Origin: Flavivirga abyssicola
Lineage (GTDB): Bacteria; Bacteroidota; Bacteroidia; Flavobacteriales; Flavobacteriaceae
NCBI RefSeq assembly: GCF_030540775.2
Contig: NZ_CP141266.1
Span: 275,501-339,500, forward strand
Direction: 5' to 3'
Length of the DNA: 64,000 nucleotides
Part shown: piece after piece, positions 52,450 to 62,396 of the stretch
Layout of the letters: every line of letters begins with the position of its first letter
Numbering within the stretch: position 1 is the first letter of the stretch
Position numbers and translations under genes: made by a program
The notes under the pieces: generated by a model
What the model was told of the DNA's origin: nothing
Database searches by the model: none
Seen by the model: the letters and a program-made list of their open reading frames with translations, nothing else

Positions 52450-52586
52450 CTCCGCTAGTATTAGTATTTACTAGTGTCACATCACAAGCCCACTTACGAA
52501 AACCTCTCGGATTTTCTATTCGGTTTGTGTTTCCCAGATTAGATGCTTAAAACACCCAACAAACCATATACAAACGTTGTGTGTAA
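52450..52586 (+). repeat. attC-like cassette site L (array end)
   Basis: A composite: opens with the R2 5' segment (CCGCTAGTATTAGTATTTAC), then continues like site E (GCTTAAAACACCCAACAAAC, CATATACAAACG) and closes GTTGTGTGTAA. Apex 52498-52516 GAAAA/TTTTC with one internal mismatch. The convergent amylase gene ends 24 bp later, so the array stops here. Confidence 0.8.
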
Positions 52587-52609
52587 TATAGACCTTGCAA
52601 AAGAAAGAT

Positions 52610-54268
52610 TTAAATTTTCTCTAATAAAACCATACTGAATTCTGAATTAACAATTACTTTTCCGTTTTTAACCTCTATGCTCTGGTTAGAATAGGCATCA
52701 TGAAGGATCTCACCATTTTCAAATATTTTTGATACATCGAGTACTTTCTTTCCTTTTGGCAAATCCAGACCTACAATAACAAGGTCTTTGTAATTATCTT
52801 TTGAAAAACTTCTATAAAACAAGTAAGGGTCTTTGGTAATCATTTGATGTATACCAGTTCCTATTGCCGGGTGATTTGCTCTAAACTGTCCTAGTTTTTG
52901 CCAATGTGATATTATGTCTTTAGTTTTTGTATCATTTTGTATCGCATTCCAATTCATAAAAGAGCGCAAGGTAGCATCACCTTTTGTTCCTTCAATAATT
53001 AAAGAACGTGCAGACTCGTCTCCATAATAAACTTGTGAAGTACCTGGCGATAACAACAATTTTGTTGCTGCGTTAAAAGGGTTTTCACGAGAGGCATCAT
53101 AAGGGTCTCCATCATCATGTGATGATACATAGTTAAGGGTTCCAAAATGTTTTAAATCTGTAGTTAAATAGCTTGAATAACTACTAAACAAGCTTTCATA
53201 ATCTTGTTGAGCCGCATGCCATTTAAATTGAAAATTGATTAGGCTTTGAAATGCTTTATCAAAATAATTAACTTTTTTATCTCCAAAATCGTAGTATTGC
53301 CCTGTGCTAATTCCATAATTATAAACCTCTCCTACTAAATAAAAAGCATTATGGTCTAATACTTTATCTGGATTGCTTTTTTTCCATTCTGCAAAGGCAT
53401 AATCACATTCGGTTTTAAATTCTTGCCATACATATGCTTCTGTGTGTTTTACGGTATCACAGCGGTATCCATCAATTCCAAACTCGGCAACATAATCGGT
53501 TAACCACTTTATAATGTAGAATCTGGGCGCTCTGGGATACCCTGTTCTATTGAAAAATTCATCTAATTCAGCAACCTCTTTTTCATAACGTCCTTCTTTT
53601 TTCCATTTCGTTACGAGTTGGGCTGGCAAACTAACGGGTTCATTACTTTCCGTTTTTATGTCTGGAAGATTATCAACTAGTGTACACGTAATGGTTGAAT
53701 TGTATGTTCTATGATTACATGTAGGTTCTGTTCTAACCCAATCATCAGGCCACACAGCGTCTTTTTCCGTAACAGGTCCTGTGTGGTTTATAACCGCATC
53801 TAAAACAATTCTAATCCCTTTTTTATGTGCTGTATCGACCAATTCATGTAAATCATCCTTGGTTCCAAAATTTGGATCTATTGCTGTCCAATCTTTAGCC
53901 CAATACCCATGAAAACCGTAGCTAAGTCCTGTACCTTCATCTGTTCCGCCATGAATTTGTTCAACAATAGGTGTCAACCAAATAGCATTGATTCCCAAAT
54001 CGGTAAAATATCCTGCCTTTATTTTTTGAGTGATTCCTTTTATATCACCTCCCATAAAACCACGAAGCTTCCCTGCTTTCTCTGTTCTATCAAAATTAAC
54101 ATCATTGGAAGGATCTCCATTATTAAAGCGATCGGTTAGCAAAAAGTAAAGATTTGCAGCCTCCCATACAAATGGGATCTCTTTGTTTGCTACAGACGTT
54201 TTATTGTTGTGGATTTTGCACGAATTAAGAAAAATAAAACAGCATAATGTTATTATAAAATACTTCAT
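52610..54268 (-). CDS. GH13 alpha-amylase family lipoprotein
   Basis: A 552-residue exported glycoside hydrolase (signal ending CFIFLNSC). The (beta/alpha)8 barrel has the GH13 conserved regions: I VLDAVINHTG, II GYRCDTVKH with the nucleophile Asp, III LVGEVYNYG with the acid Glu, and IV YVSSHDDGDP. An all-beta C domain closes the protein. It hydrolyses alpha-1,4-glucans; surface or periplasmic location is inferred from the lipoprotein signal. It is the last gene of the alpha-glucan operon, abutting the next GH13 gene with no gap. Confidence 0.92.
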   Translation of the reverse strand: MKYFIITLCCFIFLNSCKIHNNKTSVANKEIPFVWEAANLYFLLTDRFNNGDPSNDVNFDRTEKAGKLRGFMGGDIKGITQKIKAGYFTDLGINAIWLTPIVEQIHGGTDEGTGLSYGFHGYWAKDWTAIDPNFGTKDDLHELVDTAHKKGIRIVLDAVINHTGPVTEKDAVWPDDWVRTEPTCNHRTYNSTITCTLVDNLPDIKTESNEPVSLPAQLVTKWKKEGRYEKEVAELDEFFNRTGYPRAPRFYIIKWLTDYVAEFGIDGYRCDTVKHTEAYVWQEFKTECDYAFAEWKKSNPDKVLDHNAFYLVGEVYNYGISTGQYYDFGDKKVNYFDKAFQSLINFQFKWHAAQQDYESLFSSYSSYLTTDLKHFGTLNYVSSHDDGDPYDASRENPFNAATKLLLSPGTSQVYYGDESARSLIIEGTKGDATLRSFMNWNAIQNDTKTKDIISHWQKLGQFRANHPAIGTGIHQMITKDPYLFYRSFSKDNYKDLVIVGLDLPKGKKVLDVSKIFENGEILHDAYSNQSIEVKNGKVIVNSEFSMVLLEKI

Positions 54269-55729
54269 TTATAGATCAGTTAAAATCTTATAAGCCCAAG
54301 GAGCAAGCGTTACATCTTCATTATTAAAAAGTATTTCTTTATTAGCCATATAATCTAAAAATGTGCCTGTATTGGTCATTTTAAACGTTTGCGGCTTACT
54401 GGAGAAATTAGCTATGAAGGTTATTTTTTTACCGTTTTTACTTCTAATATATTTTAAAACATTTTTATTGTTCGTTTCAAAAACAAGATAGGTAGCACTT
54501 TGCTTCCCTCCATTTAAAGCCTCATTTGTGTTTTTAAGTGCTCCCAATTTTTTTAAAACATCCCACATGTTGCCTTTGGTTTTGGGAATAGAATCTTTTT
54601 CGAAAAATTTCAGGCGATGATTTAAATTATATTCTTGTCCTGAGTAAATTAATGGCATTCCCGGAATCATATAACTAAATACCGTCATAAGCTCTGAAGC
54701 ATCCCCCATACGCTCTTGTATAGTACCGTTCCACGAGTTTTCATCGTGATTGGTAACAAAATTCATAAGGATATCGTCTTTTTCATAATCTGATACAACT
54801 TTTGTGGCGTATTTATCCCAATCTACCAAAGACTTTTCTTCTTTAGCCATATCATTTAATAGATGATGTCCATCCCAACCATAAGCCATATCAAACAATT
54901 CCCCTTTTAAAAGTTCTGGTTCCCAAGCTTCTGCTAACATAAAAATAGCTTTTTTTGAACGTAACTGAGGAATGGCTTCTTTCCAAAAATCTGTTGGTAC
55001 AGAGCCTGCAACGTCACATCTAAATCCGTCAATTCCCTCTTCTGTAATCCAATAACTCATATCGGTTACCATAGCCTTACGCATCTCTTTATTATCATAA
55101 TTTAAATCGGCAACATCTGTCCAATCGGTTCCCTCTGGATGTATAATATCTCCTTTTTCGTTTTGTGTATAATAATCTGGATGCTTTTTTAACCACTCAT
55201 GGTCCCACCCTGTATGGTTTGGCACCCAGTCTAAAATCACATAAATACCATTTTTATGTGCTTCGTTAACCAGAGCCCTAAAGTCTTTAATAGTACCAAA
55301 TTCCGGATTTATTTTTGTAAAATCCGTAACGGCATAATAACTCCCCAGCATTTTATTTCGTTCTTCCTCATCTTCAATTAAACTGGCAAATTCACCACCT
55401 GTAGCTTTGCGCTTGGTTTCAGATATTGGAAATACAGGCATAAGCCAAATAATTTTCACTCCTAATTTTTTTAGTTCAGGAATATCTTTAGTAAACGCAT
55501 TAAAAGTTCCTTCTGGTGAATATTGACGAATATTTGCTTCATAAATAATACCTGTTTCTAAAACATTGTTACTAATTGGTTTTATTTCGACTAAAACCTC
55601 TTCTTCCAGCGCTTCCTTAATGGGCTCTATTTTAGAATCTTCTACTTTAGATTTAGGCTCTGATGTTTTTTCATTTTTACAAGAAAAAACAGTAAAAAGA
55701 ACTATTAAAAGTATGGCTAATTTCTTCAT
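54269..55729 (-). CDS. GH13 alpha-amylase family lipoprotein
   Basis: A 486-residue exported enzyme (signal ending LFTVFSC). Conserved GH13 regions: I VILDWVPNHTGWDH, II GFRCDVAGSVP (nucleophile Asp), III FMLAEAWEP (acid Glu), IV FVTNHDENSWNG. A short Glu-rich linker (about 20-50) precedes the catalytic barrel. It is distinct from the two other GH13 enzymes nearby and probably differs in chain-length or branch preference. Stop and the following start are adjacent, so expression is coupled. Confidence 0.92.
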   Translation of the reverse strand: MKKLAILLIVLFTVFSCKNEKTSEPKSKVEDSKIEPIKEALEEEVLVEIKPISNNVLETGIIYEANIRQYSPEGTFNAFTKDIPELKKLGVKIIWLMPVFPISETKRKATGGEFASLIEDEEERNKMLGSYYAVTDFTKINPEFGTIKDFRALVNEAHKNGIYVILDWVPNHTGWDHEWLKKHPDYYTQNEKGDIIHPEGTDWTDVADLNYDNKEMRKAMVTDMSYWITEEGIDGFRCDVAGSVPTDFWKEAIPQLRSKKAIFMLAEAWEPELLKGELFDMAYGWDGHHLLNDMAKEEKSLVDWDKYATKVVSDYEKDDILMNFVTNHDENSWNGTIQERMGDASELMTVFSYMIPGMPLIYSGQEYNLNHRLKFFEKDSIPKTKGNMWDVLKKLGALKNTNEALNGGKQSATYLVFETNNKNVLKYIRSKNGKKITFIANFSSKPQTFKMTNTGTFLDYMANKEILFNNEDVTLAPWAYKILTDL

Positions 55730-55733
55730 TATA

Positions 55734-58124
55734 TTATTGTTTTAATTTAATCTTTATGTCTTTTTTTTCTGAAGTATTCCAAACGATGGGAATGCTTACT
55801 CTATTATTTTCTGAGTCCCACTGAATATTGACTCTTTTATTACCAGCTTTTACTCGCTTAGGTCGATTTTCTATGTTGTGAATTATTAACTTGATCTGTT
55901 TTGTTGATGGTTTATAATGTTTCCCTATTTCGGCTTCAAACCTTATTTCTAAACATGATTTTTTTTGATTAGATTCAAATTTTAATAATTCATATAATCC
56001 TTTTTCTATAGCCTCTGCGGTTGCTCCATCATCATTATATATTTTTCGAGTACTTTCCTTTATTGTGGCATCATAATAATAATGAATTTCTAAAGCATTA
56101 GCACTATAATCTTCTGTAGAGTTCATAGCTTCTGCAACTGGAATAAATGCCCCTGCTCTTACAAACGTTGGTATTGAGTTTTCTTTAGTTTTAATACTTT
56201 TTGTTTGCCCTCCTTTTATTTTTTCATCTGTATAAAAATCGAACCAATTAGACATTTTAGGAAAATAAATTAATTGTTCTTTTTTACCTGCCTCAAGTAT
56301 TGGGGACACTAAAAAATCATACCCCCATAAATAGGTTTTAGAATAATCCTGAAGTAATTGATTACTGCTTTCTTCAAAAAATAAAGGGCGCATTAAGGGA
56401 GTGCCTTCTTGATTATTTTGATATACTAAATTGTAATTATATGGTAATAATTTATAACGTAATTCAATAGATTGTTTTGCTAACTCTCTAGCTTTATCGC
56501 TTCTAAAAACAGGTTCACTGGGTATTTCCTCTTGGGCATGTGGTCTATATATAGGCTGGAAAACACCGTATTGCAACCAACGTATATACAGTTCATCATC
56601 AAGATTAGCGCCTGCAAAACCTCCAAGATCGCTATGCATGTATCCCAAGCCTTGCATACCCATTTGCAATGCTATTTCTGGCTGGCTTTGCAGTCCACCC
56701 CATGTTCTGTTAACATCTCCCGACCATGGAATAAGCCCATAACGCTGCGAACCAGAATAACCAGCACGCATTAAAATAAATGGCCGCTTATTTGGAAAAT
56801 CTCGTTTGTAACCTTCGTGAATTAATCGTGCCCAATCGTGTCCGTAGATATTATGAACCTCATCAGCAGTTCCTGTTTCATGAATTAATGCTGTAGGGTG
56901 TACTTCCGGTTCTCCTAAATCTCCCCAAATACCAGCAACTCCCTTGTTTGCTAAACCTTTATAAATATTCCAAAACCACGCCTCCGCTTTTGGCTTATAA
57001 ATATCAATTAAACCTGTGTTCCCAAAATAAAAATCGTATGTGTATGGGTGTCCTAGTGAATCTTTAGCTAAAACATCTTCTTTTACAGCTTCATTCCAAC
57101 GTTTTGATGTCGTTAAAATAAATGGTTCTGTAATCATAATGGTCTTTACCCCTTTATCTTTTAAACGGGATACCATACCTTCAAAATCTGGAAATGAATC
57201 TCGAAATACTTCAAGATTTCCCATAGTGCCCTGTACCTCTTTTCCAAACCAATATAAATCTAAGATAATGGCATCAACTGGAATTTTATAGTTTTTAAAC
57301 TTAGAAATAGTGGCTTCGGTTTCTTCTTGCGAATGGTATCCAAATCTACTAGAAAAATTACCGAGTGCCCAACGAGGTGGCATAGGTTGTTTACCTGTTA
57401 ATTTCGTATAATTATTTGTGAGATCATACCAGGTATCTCCTACTATAACCTGATAAGTTTTTCGACCAGAAATCGTTTCGTAAGTTAATGTGTTATCCTT
57501 TTTACTATCTAAGTCTAAAAATCCAATGGGTGCATTATCAAAATGAACCATGTATTTTTTTGAAGACATTACAATCGGTAAAGTAAAGTTCATTAACTCG
57601 CTATGCGTTTCGTAACCATAATGGGCTTTATTATAAAGCTGCAGATGGTTACCTCTACGATTCATGCCTAAAGCTCTTGCGCCTCCCCCATATAAAACCT
57701 CATCTTTTGTGAGGTTAAATTGTATGGTTTCTAAACTATCATTTTTAACATAACCTGCTTTTTCTGAAATTACGGAATTACCTTTGTATGAATAGGATAT
57801 CTGAAAGGGTTGTTCTTGTATTTTAATTGCAATGCCTTTTGTAAAAAAAACACTTTCATCATTAGTAATTATAGGAATTATTTCAACTTTTCGAGGCTTT
57901 AGTACAATGGCATGTGATGCTTGTTTAACGGTCTCCCCTTTTGGAATAAAAGTAGTTTCTACAATGTGATCTGTATAGAATTGAATATCGTATTTCCCAT
58001 CACTTACAAAAATCTCTAAACCTTGATCTGTTTGATTGATATGTTCAAATTTCCGATCTTCATTTTGTGCAGATGATATCTTAATTAAGACTAAAAATAG
58101 TATGAACAAGTTAGTATATTTCAT
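55734..58124 (-). CDS. GH31 alpha-glucosidase
   Basis: A 796-residue exported enzyme (signal LFILFLVLIKISSAQ). The N-terminal beta-sandwich is followed by the GH31 barrel with the nucleophile in GIWGDLGEPEVHP and the acid/base in IPWSGDVNRTWGGL; other GH31 segments are LDLYWFGKEVQGTMGN and GYMHSDLGGF. A DUF5110-like C-terminal domain ends the protein. It releases glucose from non-reducing ends of maltodextrins, acting with its GH13 neighbours. Starts 1 bp after the upstream GH13 stop. Confidence 0.94.
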   Translation of the reverse strand: MKYTNLFILFLVLIKISSAQNEDRKFEHINQTDQGLEIFVSDGKYDIQFYTDHIVETTFIPKGETVKQASHAIVLKPRKVEIIPIITNDESVFFTKGIAIKIQEQPFQISYSYKGNSVISEKAGYVKNDSLETIQFNLTKDEVLYGGGARALGMNRRGNHLQLYNKAHYGYETHSELMNFTLPIVMSSKKYMVHFDNAPIGFLDLDSKKDNTLTYETISGRKTYQVIVGDTWYDLTNNYTKLTGKQPMPPRWALGNFSSRFGYHSQEETEATISKFKNYKIPVDAIILDLYWFGKEVQGTMGNLEVFRDSFPDFEGMVSRLKDKGVKTIMITEPFILTTSKRWNEAVKEDVLAKDSLGHPYTYDFYFGNTGLIDIYKPKAEAWFWNIYKGLANKGVAGIWGDLGEPEVHPTALIHETGTADEVHNIYGHDWARLIHEGYKRDFPNKRPFILMRAGYSGSQRYGLIPWSGDVNRTWGGLQSQPEIALQMGMQGLGYMHSDLGGFAGANLDDELYIRWLQYGVFQPIYRPHAQEEIPSEPVFRSDKARELAKQSIELRYKLLPYNYNLVYQNNQEGTPLMRPLFFEESSNQLLQDYSKTYLWGYDFLVSPILEAGKKEQLIYFPKMSNWFDFYTDEKIKGGQTKSIKTKENSIPTFVRAGAFIPVAEAMNSTEDYSANALEIHYYYDATIKESTRKIYNDDGATAEAIEKGLYELLKFESNQKKSCLEIRFEAEIGKHYKPSTKQIKLIIHNIENRPKRVKAGNKRVNIQWDSENNRVSIPIVWNTSEKKDIKIKLKQ

Positions 58125-60071
58125 TTATAATTTAGTAGTTAAAATAATACTTCCTTTAGTGTTTAGTTTAAGCATATCGTTCCATATGATTGTTTCGCCT
58201 GTAACAACATTATTCATAGGCTTTCCTGTTAATCCGATTTCTTCAAACCTTGTTAAATCCAATTCAATCGGGTCGCTATTCTTATTCATTATATGAACCA
58301 CTATGTCATCTTCCAAAATTCTGAATAGTACATAAATACCATGTTCTGGTGCAAAGTGGATTGTTTTCCCTTTATGAATAGCTTTACTGGACTTTCTAAA
58401 ATTTAAAAGTGTTTTTAGGTATAACTGCGTCTCCTTTTGCTCTTCTGTTAATCCCTTACCGGTAAATGCATTCATTGCATCTCCTTCCCATCCGCCAGGA
58501 AAATCTGTTCGTATTAAACCATGATCTCCGGGTTTTTCGAAATCGTTCATCAGAATCTCAGTACCGTAATATAATTGTGGAATTCTGGGCAATACAAGCA
58601 GGTAGCTTAAAGCCATTTTTGTATTGATAATATCGCCTTTAAGCTGCGTAAAAACACGGCTCATATCATGGTTATCCGGAAAAATCATAAGATCTTTTGG
58701 TGTTGCGTAATGAAAATCGTTAGCTAATCCTTCATATATTTTTACCAGGCCTTTATCCCAGGATTCCGTTTTATTCAAAGCTTCTATAATTAAGCGTTGC
58801 ATAGCAAAATCCATTGGTGATTTTAAATTGGAATCGTAACCATCTTTATTATTAGCGCCATCTTGCCAATACCCGATAAGCAACGGGTTATAACTCCACT
58901 CTTCGCCTACAATACTAAAATTTGGATATTCATTCATAATCGCCCCAGCCCAATCACTCATAAAACCTTTATCTGGATACGGATAGGTATCTTGTCTTAT
59001 CCCTCCTAATCCAACAGTTTCAATCCACCAGATACTATTCTGAATAATATATCGAGCCATAAATGGATTACGTTGATTTAAATCTGGCATTCCAGATACA
59101 AACCAACCATTTCCCATAGCTTCTTTATCTTTTTTGGATGCATATAAATCCTGATTGGTGGTTCGTTTATGATTAGAACTGATAGTTGTTTTATTTGTCC
59201 AGGAGTCCCTATTTGCTTCATAAACTTCTTGGTAATTAACCCAATCTTTAAATGGTAAATCCTTCATCCACCAATGTTCTACACCACAATGGTTTGCTAC
59301 TTGATCCATGATTAACTTCATACCTTTCTCAGACATTTTAGAAGCTAAGGTTTTATATTCATCTAGGGTTCCAAAACGTGGATCTATTTCATATAAATCG
59401 GTAATAGCATAACCATGATACGATGCGCGATGCATGTTATTTGTTAGCAGCGGACATGGCCAAATAGTGGTAAAACCTAAATCGGCAATATAATCTAAAT
59501 GGTTTATAATACCAGATATATCGCCACCATGCCTAGCATAATCATCCTTTCTATTGATTGTTTTTTCGTTTAAACTTTCAAACATGTCATTTTTTGGGTT
59601 TCCATTGGCAAACCGATCGGGAGTAATTAAGTATATCGCATCAGAACTGTCAAAACCTACGTAGTTTTCGGCTAACTTCTCTCTAGGTTTTAACTTATAC
59701 GTTTGTACCAGATCTTTGGTATTTTCAAACTTAAAAATGATATTAAATTTTCCTGCTTTTGCAGTTTCAGAAATATGTAAATCAATAAACAAATAGTTCG
59801 GACTATCTGCTTTATTAATTTTTTTAATAGTAACTCCAGCATAATTAATTTCTGGTGTCGCAGCTGAAATGTTTGGATGCTTAACAAGTAGCTGGACTTC
59901 TGAATTTTTAAAACCTACCCACCAATTAGGAGGTTCAACACGCTCTACATCATATGCTTCCTTTATTGGGTCATAGGTTGAGTTAACCGCTTCATTACGG
60001 GTGCTTTTTTGTTTACAAGCCACCATCATAAACAAAAGGCTTAGAACTAGTAATTTAACTGAAGTTTTCAT
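58125..60071 (-). CDS. Cyclomaltodextrinase/neopullulanase-like GH13 lipoprotein
   Basis: A 648-residue lipoprotein (signal ending LLFMMVAC). An N-terminal immunoglobulin-like starch-binding domain (about 35-130, VERVEPPNWWVGFKNSEVQL) identifies the cyclomaltodextrinase/neopullulanase type. The GH13 barrel shows region I LIMDQVANHCGV, II GGIRQDTYPYP (nucleophile), III SIVGEEWSYN (acid) and IV FPDNHDMSRV, with a C-terminal beta domain. It resembles SusA, which degrades starch in the periplasm. It abuts the GH31 gene directly. Confidence 0.93.
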   Translation of the reverse strand: MKTSVKLLVLSLLFMMVACKQKSTRNEAVNSTYDPIKEAYDVERVEPPNWWVGFKNSEVQLLVKHPNISAATPEINYAGVTIKKINKADSPNYLFIDLHISETAKAGKFNIIFKFENTKDLVQTYKLKPREKLAENYVGFDSSDAIYLITPDRFANGNPKNDMFESLNEKTINRKDDYARHGGDISGIINHLDYIADLGFTTIWPCPLLTNNMHRASYHGYAITDLYEIDPRFGTLDEYKTLASKMSEKGMKLIMDQVANHCGVEHWWMKDLPFKDWVNYQEVYEANRDSWTNKTTISSNHKRTTNQDLYASKKDKEAMGNGWFVSGMPDLNQRNPFMARYIIQNSIWWIETVGLGGIRQDTYPYPDKGFMSDWAGAIMNEYPNFSIVGEEWSYNPLLIGYWQDGANNKDGYDSNLKSPMDFAMQRLIIEALNKTESWDKGLVKIYEGLANDFHYATPKDLMIFPDNHDMSRVFTQLKGDIINTKMALSYLLVLPRIPQLYYGTEILMNDFEKPGDHGLIRTDFPGGWEGDAMNAFTGKGLTEEQKETQLYLKTLLNFRKSSKAIHKGKTIHFAPEHGIYVLFRILEDDIVVHIMNKNSDPIELDLTRFEEIGLTGKPMNNVVTGETIIWNDMLKLNTKGSIILTTKL

Positions 60072-60089
60072 TTTCTTTAGCGCTTTAAT

Positions 60090-62396
60090 TTAAACGGTTA
60101 CCAAGCTATTTGGTTCTATTGTGACCAATTCATCATTAACTAAAATTTGTAATGCTCTGTCTCCTTCAAGTTCAAAATCGGTTTTATCTTGACATACATT
60201 TACTTTTATAATGCTATTTCTAAAATTTACTTTAAACGAATAAGCCTCCCATTGCTTAGGTATTTTTGGTATAAACGAAAGCTTATCATCCTTAATACGC
60301 ATACCTCCAAAACCTTCTACAATGCTCATCCAGGTACCCGCCATAGAAGTGATATGTAAGCCTTCATGTACCTCATGGTTATAATCATCTAAATCCAATC
60401 GCGAGGTACGTAAATAAAAGGTGTATGCTTGCTCCATTCTATCTAATTTAGCAGCTTGAATGCTATGCACACATGGCGACAATGAACTTTCATGCACTGT
60501 AAATGGTTCGTAAAAATCGAAATGACGCCCTAATTCTTCTTTCGAAAATTCGTCTTCGAAAAAATAGAAACCTTGTAAAACATCGGCTTGCTTTATATAC
60601 GGAGAACGCAAGATTCTATCCCAAGACCATTTTTGGTTAATAGGTCTTTGTGAGGCCTCTAAATCTGCTACAGTAACCAATTCCTTATCTAAAAACCCAT
60701 CTTGTTGCAGGTACACCTGATGTGTTTCTGAGTAAGGAAAATACATATTATCTGCAACGGTTTTCCATGCTTGTAATTCGGTTTCAAGCAGTTTAACCTT
60801 GTCCATAATTCGTTTGGCATCTTCAGGGAACTCAGCTGCTATTTTATTAATATTCTCCATGGCGTAATTAATACACCATTGTGCCAAATAGTTAGTATAC
60901 CAATTATTATTAACATTATTTTCATATTCATTGGGTCCGGTAACCCCAAGAATAACATACTTATTTTTATCTTTTGAAAACGCTGCACGTTGCTGCCAAA
61001 AACGTGCTATTCCAATTAAAACTTCTAAGCCTTTTTCCTTTATATAGCTATAGTCTCCTGTGTAACGATAGTAATTGTAAATAGCAAATGAGATCGCGCC
61101 ATTACGATGAATTTCTTCAAATGTAATTTCCCACTCGTTATGGCATTCTTCACCATTCATAGTTACCATAGGAAACAGTGCCGCACCGTTATTAAAGCCT
61201 AATTTCTCAGCATTTTCAATCGCTTTTTCTAAATGGTTATATCTGTATTCTAAAAGGCTTCTAGCTACTTTTTCATCTTTTGTAGCCATATAGAAAGGAA
61301 TACAATAGGCTTCTGTATCCCAGTAAGTACTGCCTCCATATTTTTCACCTGTAAAGCCTTTAGGTCCAATATTTAATCTGGAGTCTTTACCTAAATAGGT
61401 CTGATTTAATTGAAAAATATTGAAACGAATACCCTGTTGTGCTTTAACATCGCCTTGTATGGTAATATCTGCACGCTCCCAAATCGCTAACCAAGCTTCT
61501 TTTTGTTTTTTTAACAGCCTTTCATATCCAACTTTTACAGCTTCTTTTAGTACTTTTTTTGCTATGGATACCAATTGTGATTTATCATAATCTCTATCTA
61601 CAATATAACCGCCATATTTGTGTATTGTATAGGTTTCTCCTTGTTTTACTTCATGTTGGTAGCTAAAGGAAGCATAGTTGGCATCTGCTTTTATATTAGG
61701 TTCTATTAAAACAGATTTATCATTTATAAAGACATTAGACTCCATAAACGTACAGGTATAAAAATCTGTTTTCATGGTTTTTGCCTGAATAAATGCTTGA
61801 TGATTTTCGTGACTAACTTTTATAGTATCCCAAAACTTATCATCCCAATTGGTATCCTTATTGGCTATTCCACTATCTAAATACGGTTGAAAAATAATTT
61901 CGGCATCACTATTTATGGGGGTAATGTTATATTCTATAGCTCCTAATTCATCAGCATCTAAACTTAAAAAACGTTTTGTTTCAACTTTAATAACGATATT
62001 ATTTTTTAATGTCGCCGTAAAGTTTCTAGACAACCATCCTTCTTGCATATTGAGTTCTCTTCTAAAATCGGTCACTTTTTTGCAAGTAAACAAATCGAGT
62101 TGTTCTCCATTTACAGACACATGGATTCCTATCCAGTTTGGAGCATTTAAAACTTTAGCAAAATATTCCGGATAACCATTTTTCCACCAGCCAACTCTTG
62201 TCTTATCAGGATAATAAACACCTGCAATATAACTCCCCTGAAATGTAGGTCCAGAATAATGCTCTTCAAAATTAGCACGCTGTCCCATAGCGCCGTTTCC
62301 AATACTAAATAAACTTTCTGAAGATTCCACACGGTTAGCATCAAAGTCTTCTTCTATGATTGACCAGTTATCTGGTTTTATATAATCTTGATTCAT
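60090..62396 (-). CDS. GH65 disaccharide phosphorylase (maltose phosphorylase-like)
   Basis: A 768-residue cytoplasmic enzyme without a signal peptide. The acid catalyst lies in ILGVTGPNEYENNVNNNWYT; other GH65 segments are GGSTYWDTEAYCIPFYMATK, NQKWSWDRILRSPYIKQADV and the phosphate-binding HESSLSPCVHS. The likely reaction is maltose + phosphate to glucose + beta-glucose-1-phosphate. The neighbouring beta-phosphoglucomutase supports that; trehalose or kojibiose phosphorylase cannot be excluded. Confidence 0.92.
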   Translation of the reverse strand: MNQDYIKPDNWSIIEEDFDANRVESSESLFSIGNGAMGQRANFEEHYSGPTFQGSYIAGVYYPDKTRVGWWKNGYPEYFAKVLNAPNWIGIHVSVNGEQLDLFTCKKVTDFRRELNMQEGWLSRNFTATLKNNIVIKVETKRFLSLDADELGAIEYNITPINSDAEIIFQPYLDSGIANKDTNWDDKFWDTIKVSHENHQAFIQAKTMKTDFYTCTFMESNVFINDKSVLIEPNIKADANYASFSYQHEVKQGETYTIHKYGGYIVDRDYDKSQLVSIAKKVLKEAVKVGYERLLKKQKEAWLAIWERADITIQGDVKAQQGIRFNIFQLNQTYLGKDSRLNIGPKGFTGEKYGGSTYWDTEAYCIPFYMATKDEKVARSLLEYRYNHLEKAIENAEKLGFNNGAALFPMVTMNGEECHNEWEITFEEIHRNGAISFAIYNYYRYTGDYSYIKEKGLEVLIGIARFWQQRAAFSKDKNKYVILGVTGPNEYENNVNNNWYTNYLAQWCINYAMENINKIAAEFPEDAKRIMDKVKLLETELQAWKTVADNMYFPYSETHQVYLQQDGFLDKELVTVADLEASQRPINQKWSWDRILRSPYIKQADVLQGFYFFEDEFSKEELGRHFDFYEPFTVHESSLSPCVHSIQAAKLDRMEQAYTFYLRTSRLDLDDYNHEVHEGLHITSMAGTWMSIVEGFGGMRIKDDKLSFIPKIPKQWEAYSFKVNFRNSIIKVNVCQDKTDFELEGDRALQILVNDELVTIEPNSLVTV

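Noticed and set aside
43589-52586. CRISPR array
   Set aside because: The repeats are too long and too variable (118-212 bp), the spacing is gene-sized, and genes lie between them; no cas genes are present.
43589-52586. Prophage or plasmid fragment
   Set aside because: No phage structural, replication, mobilisation or integrase genes are present.
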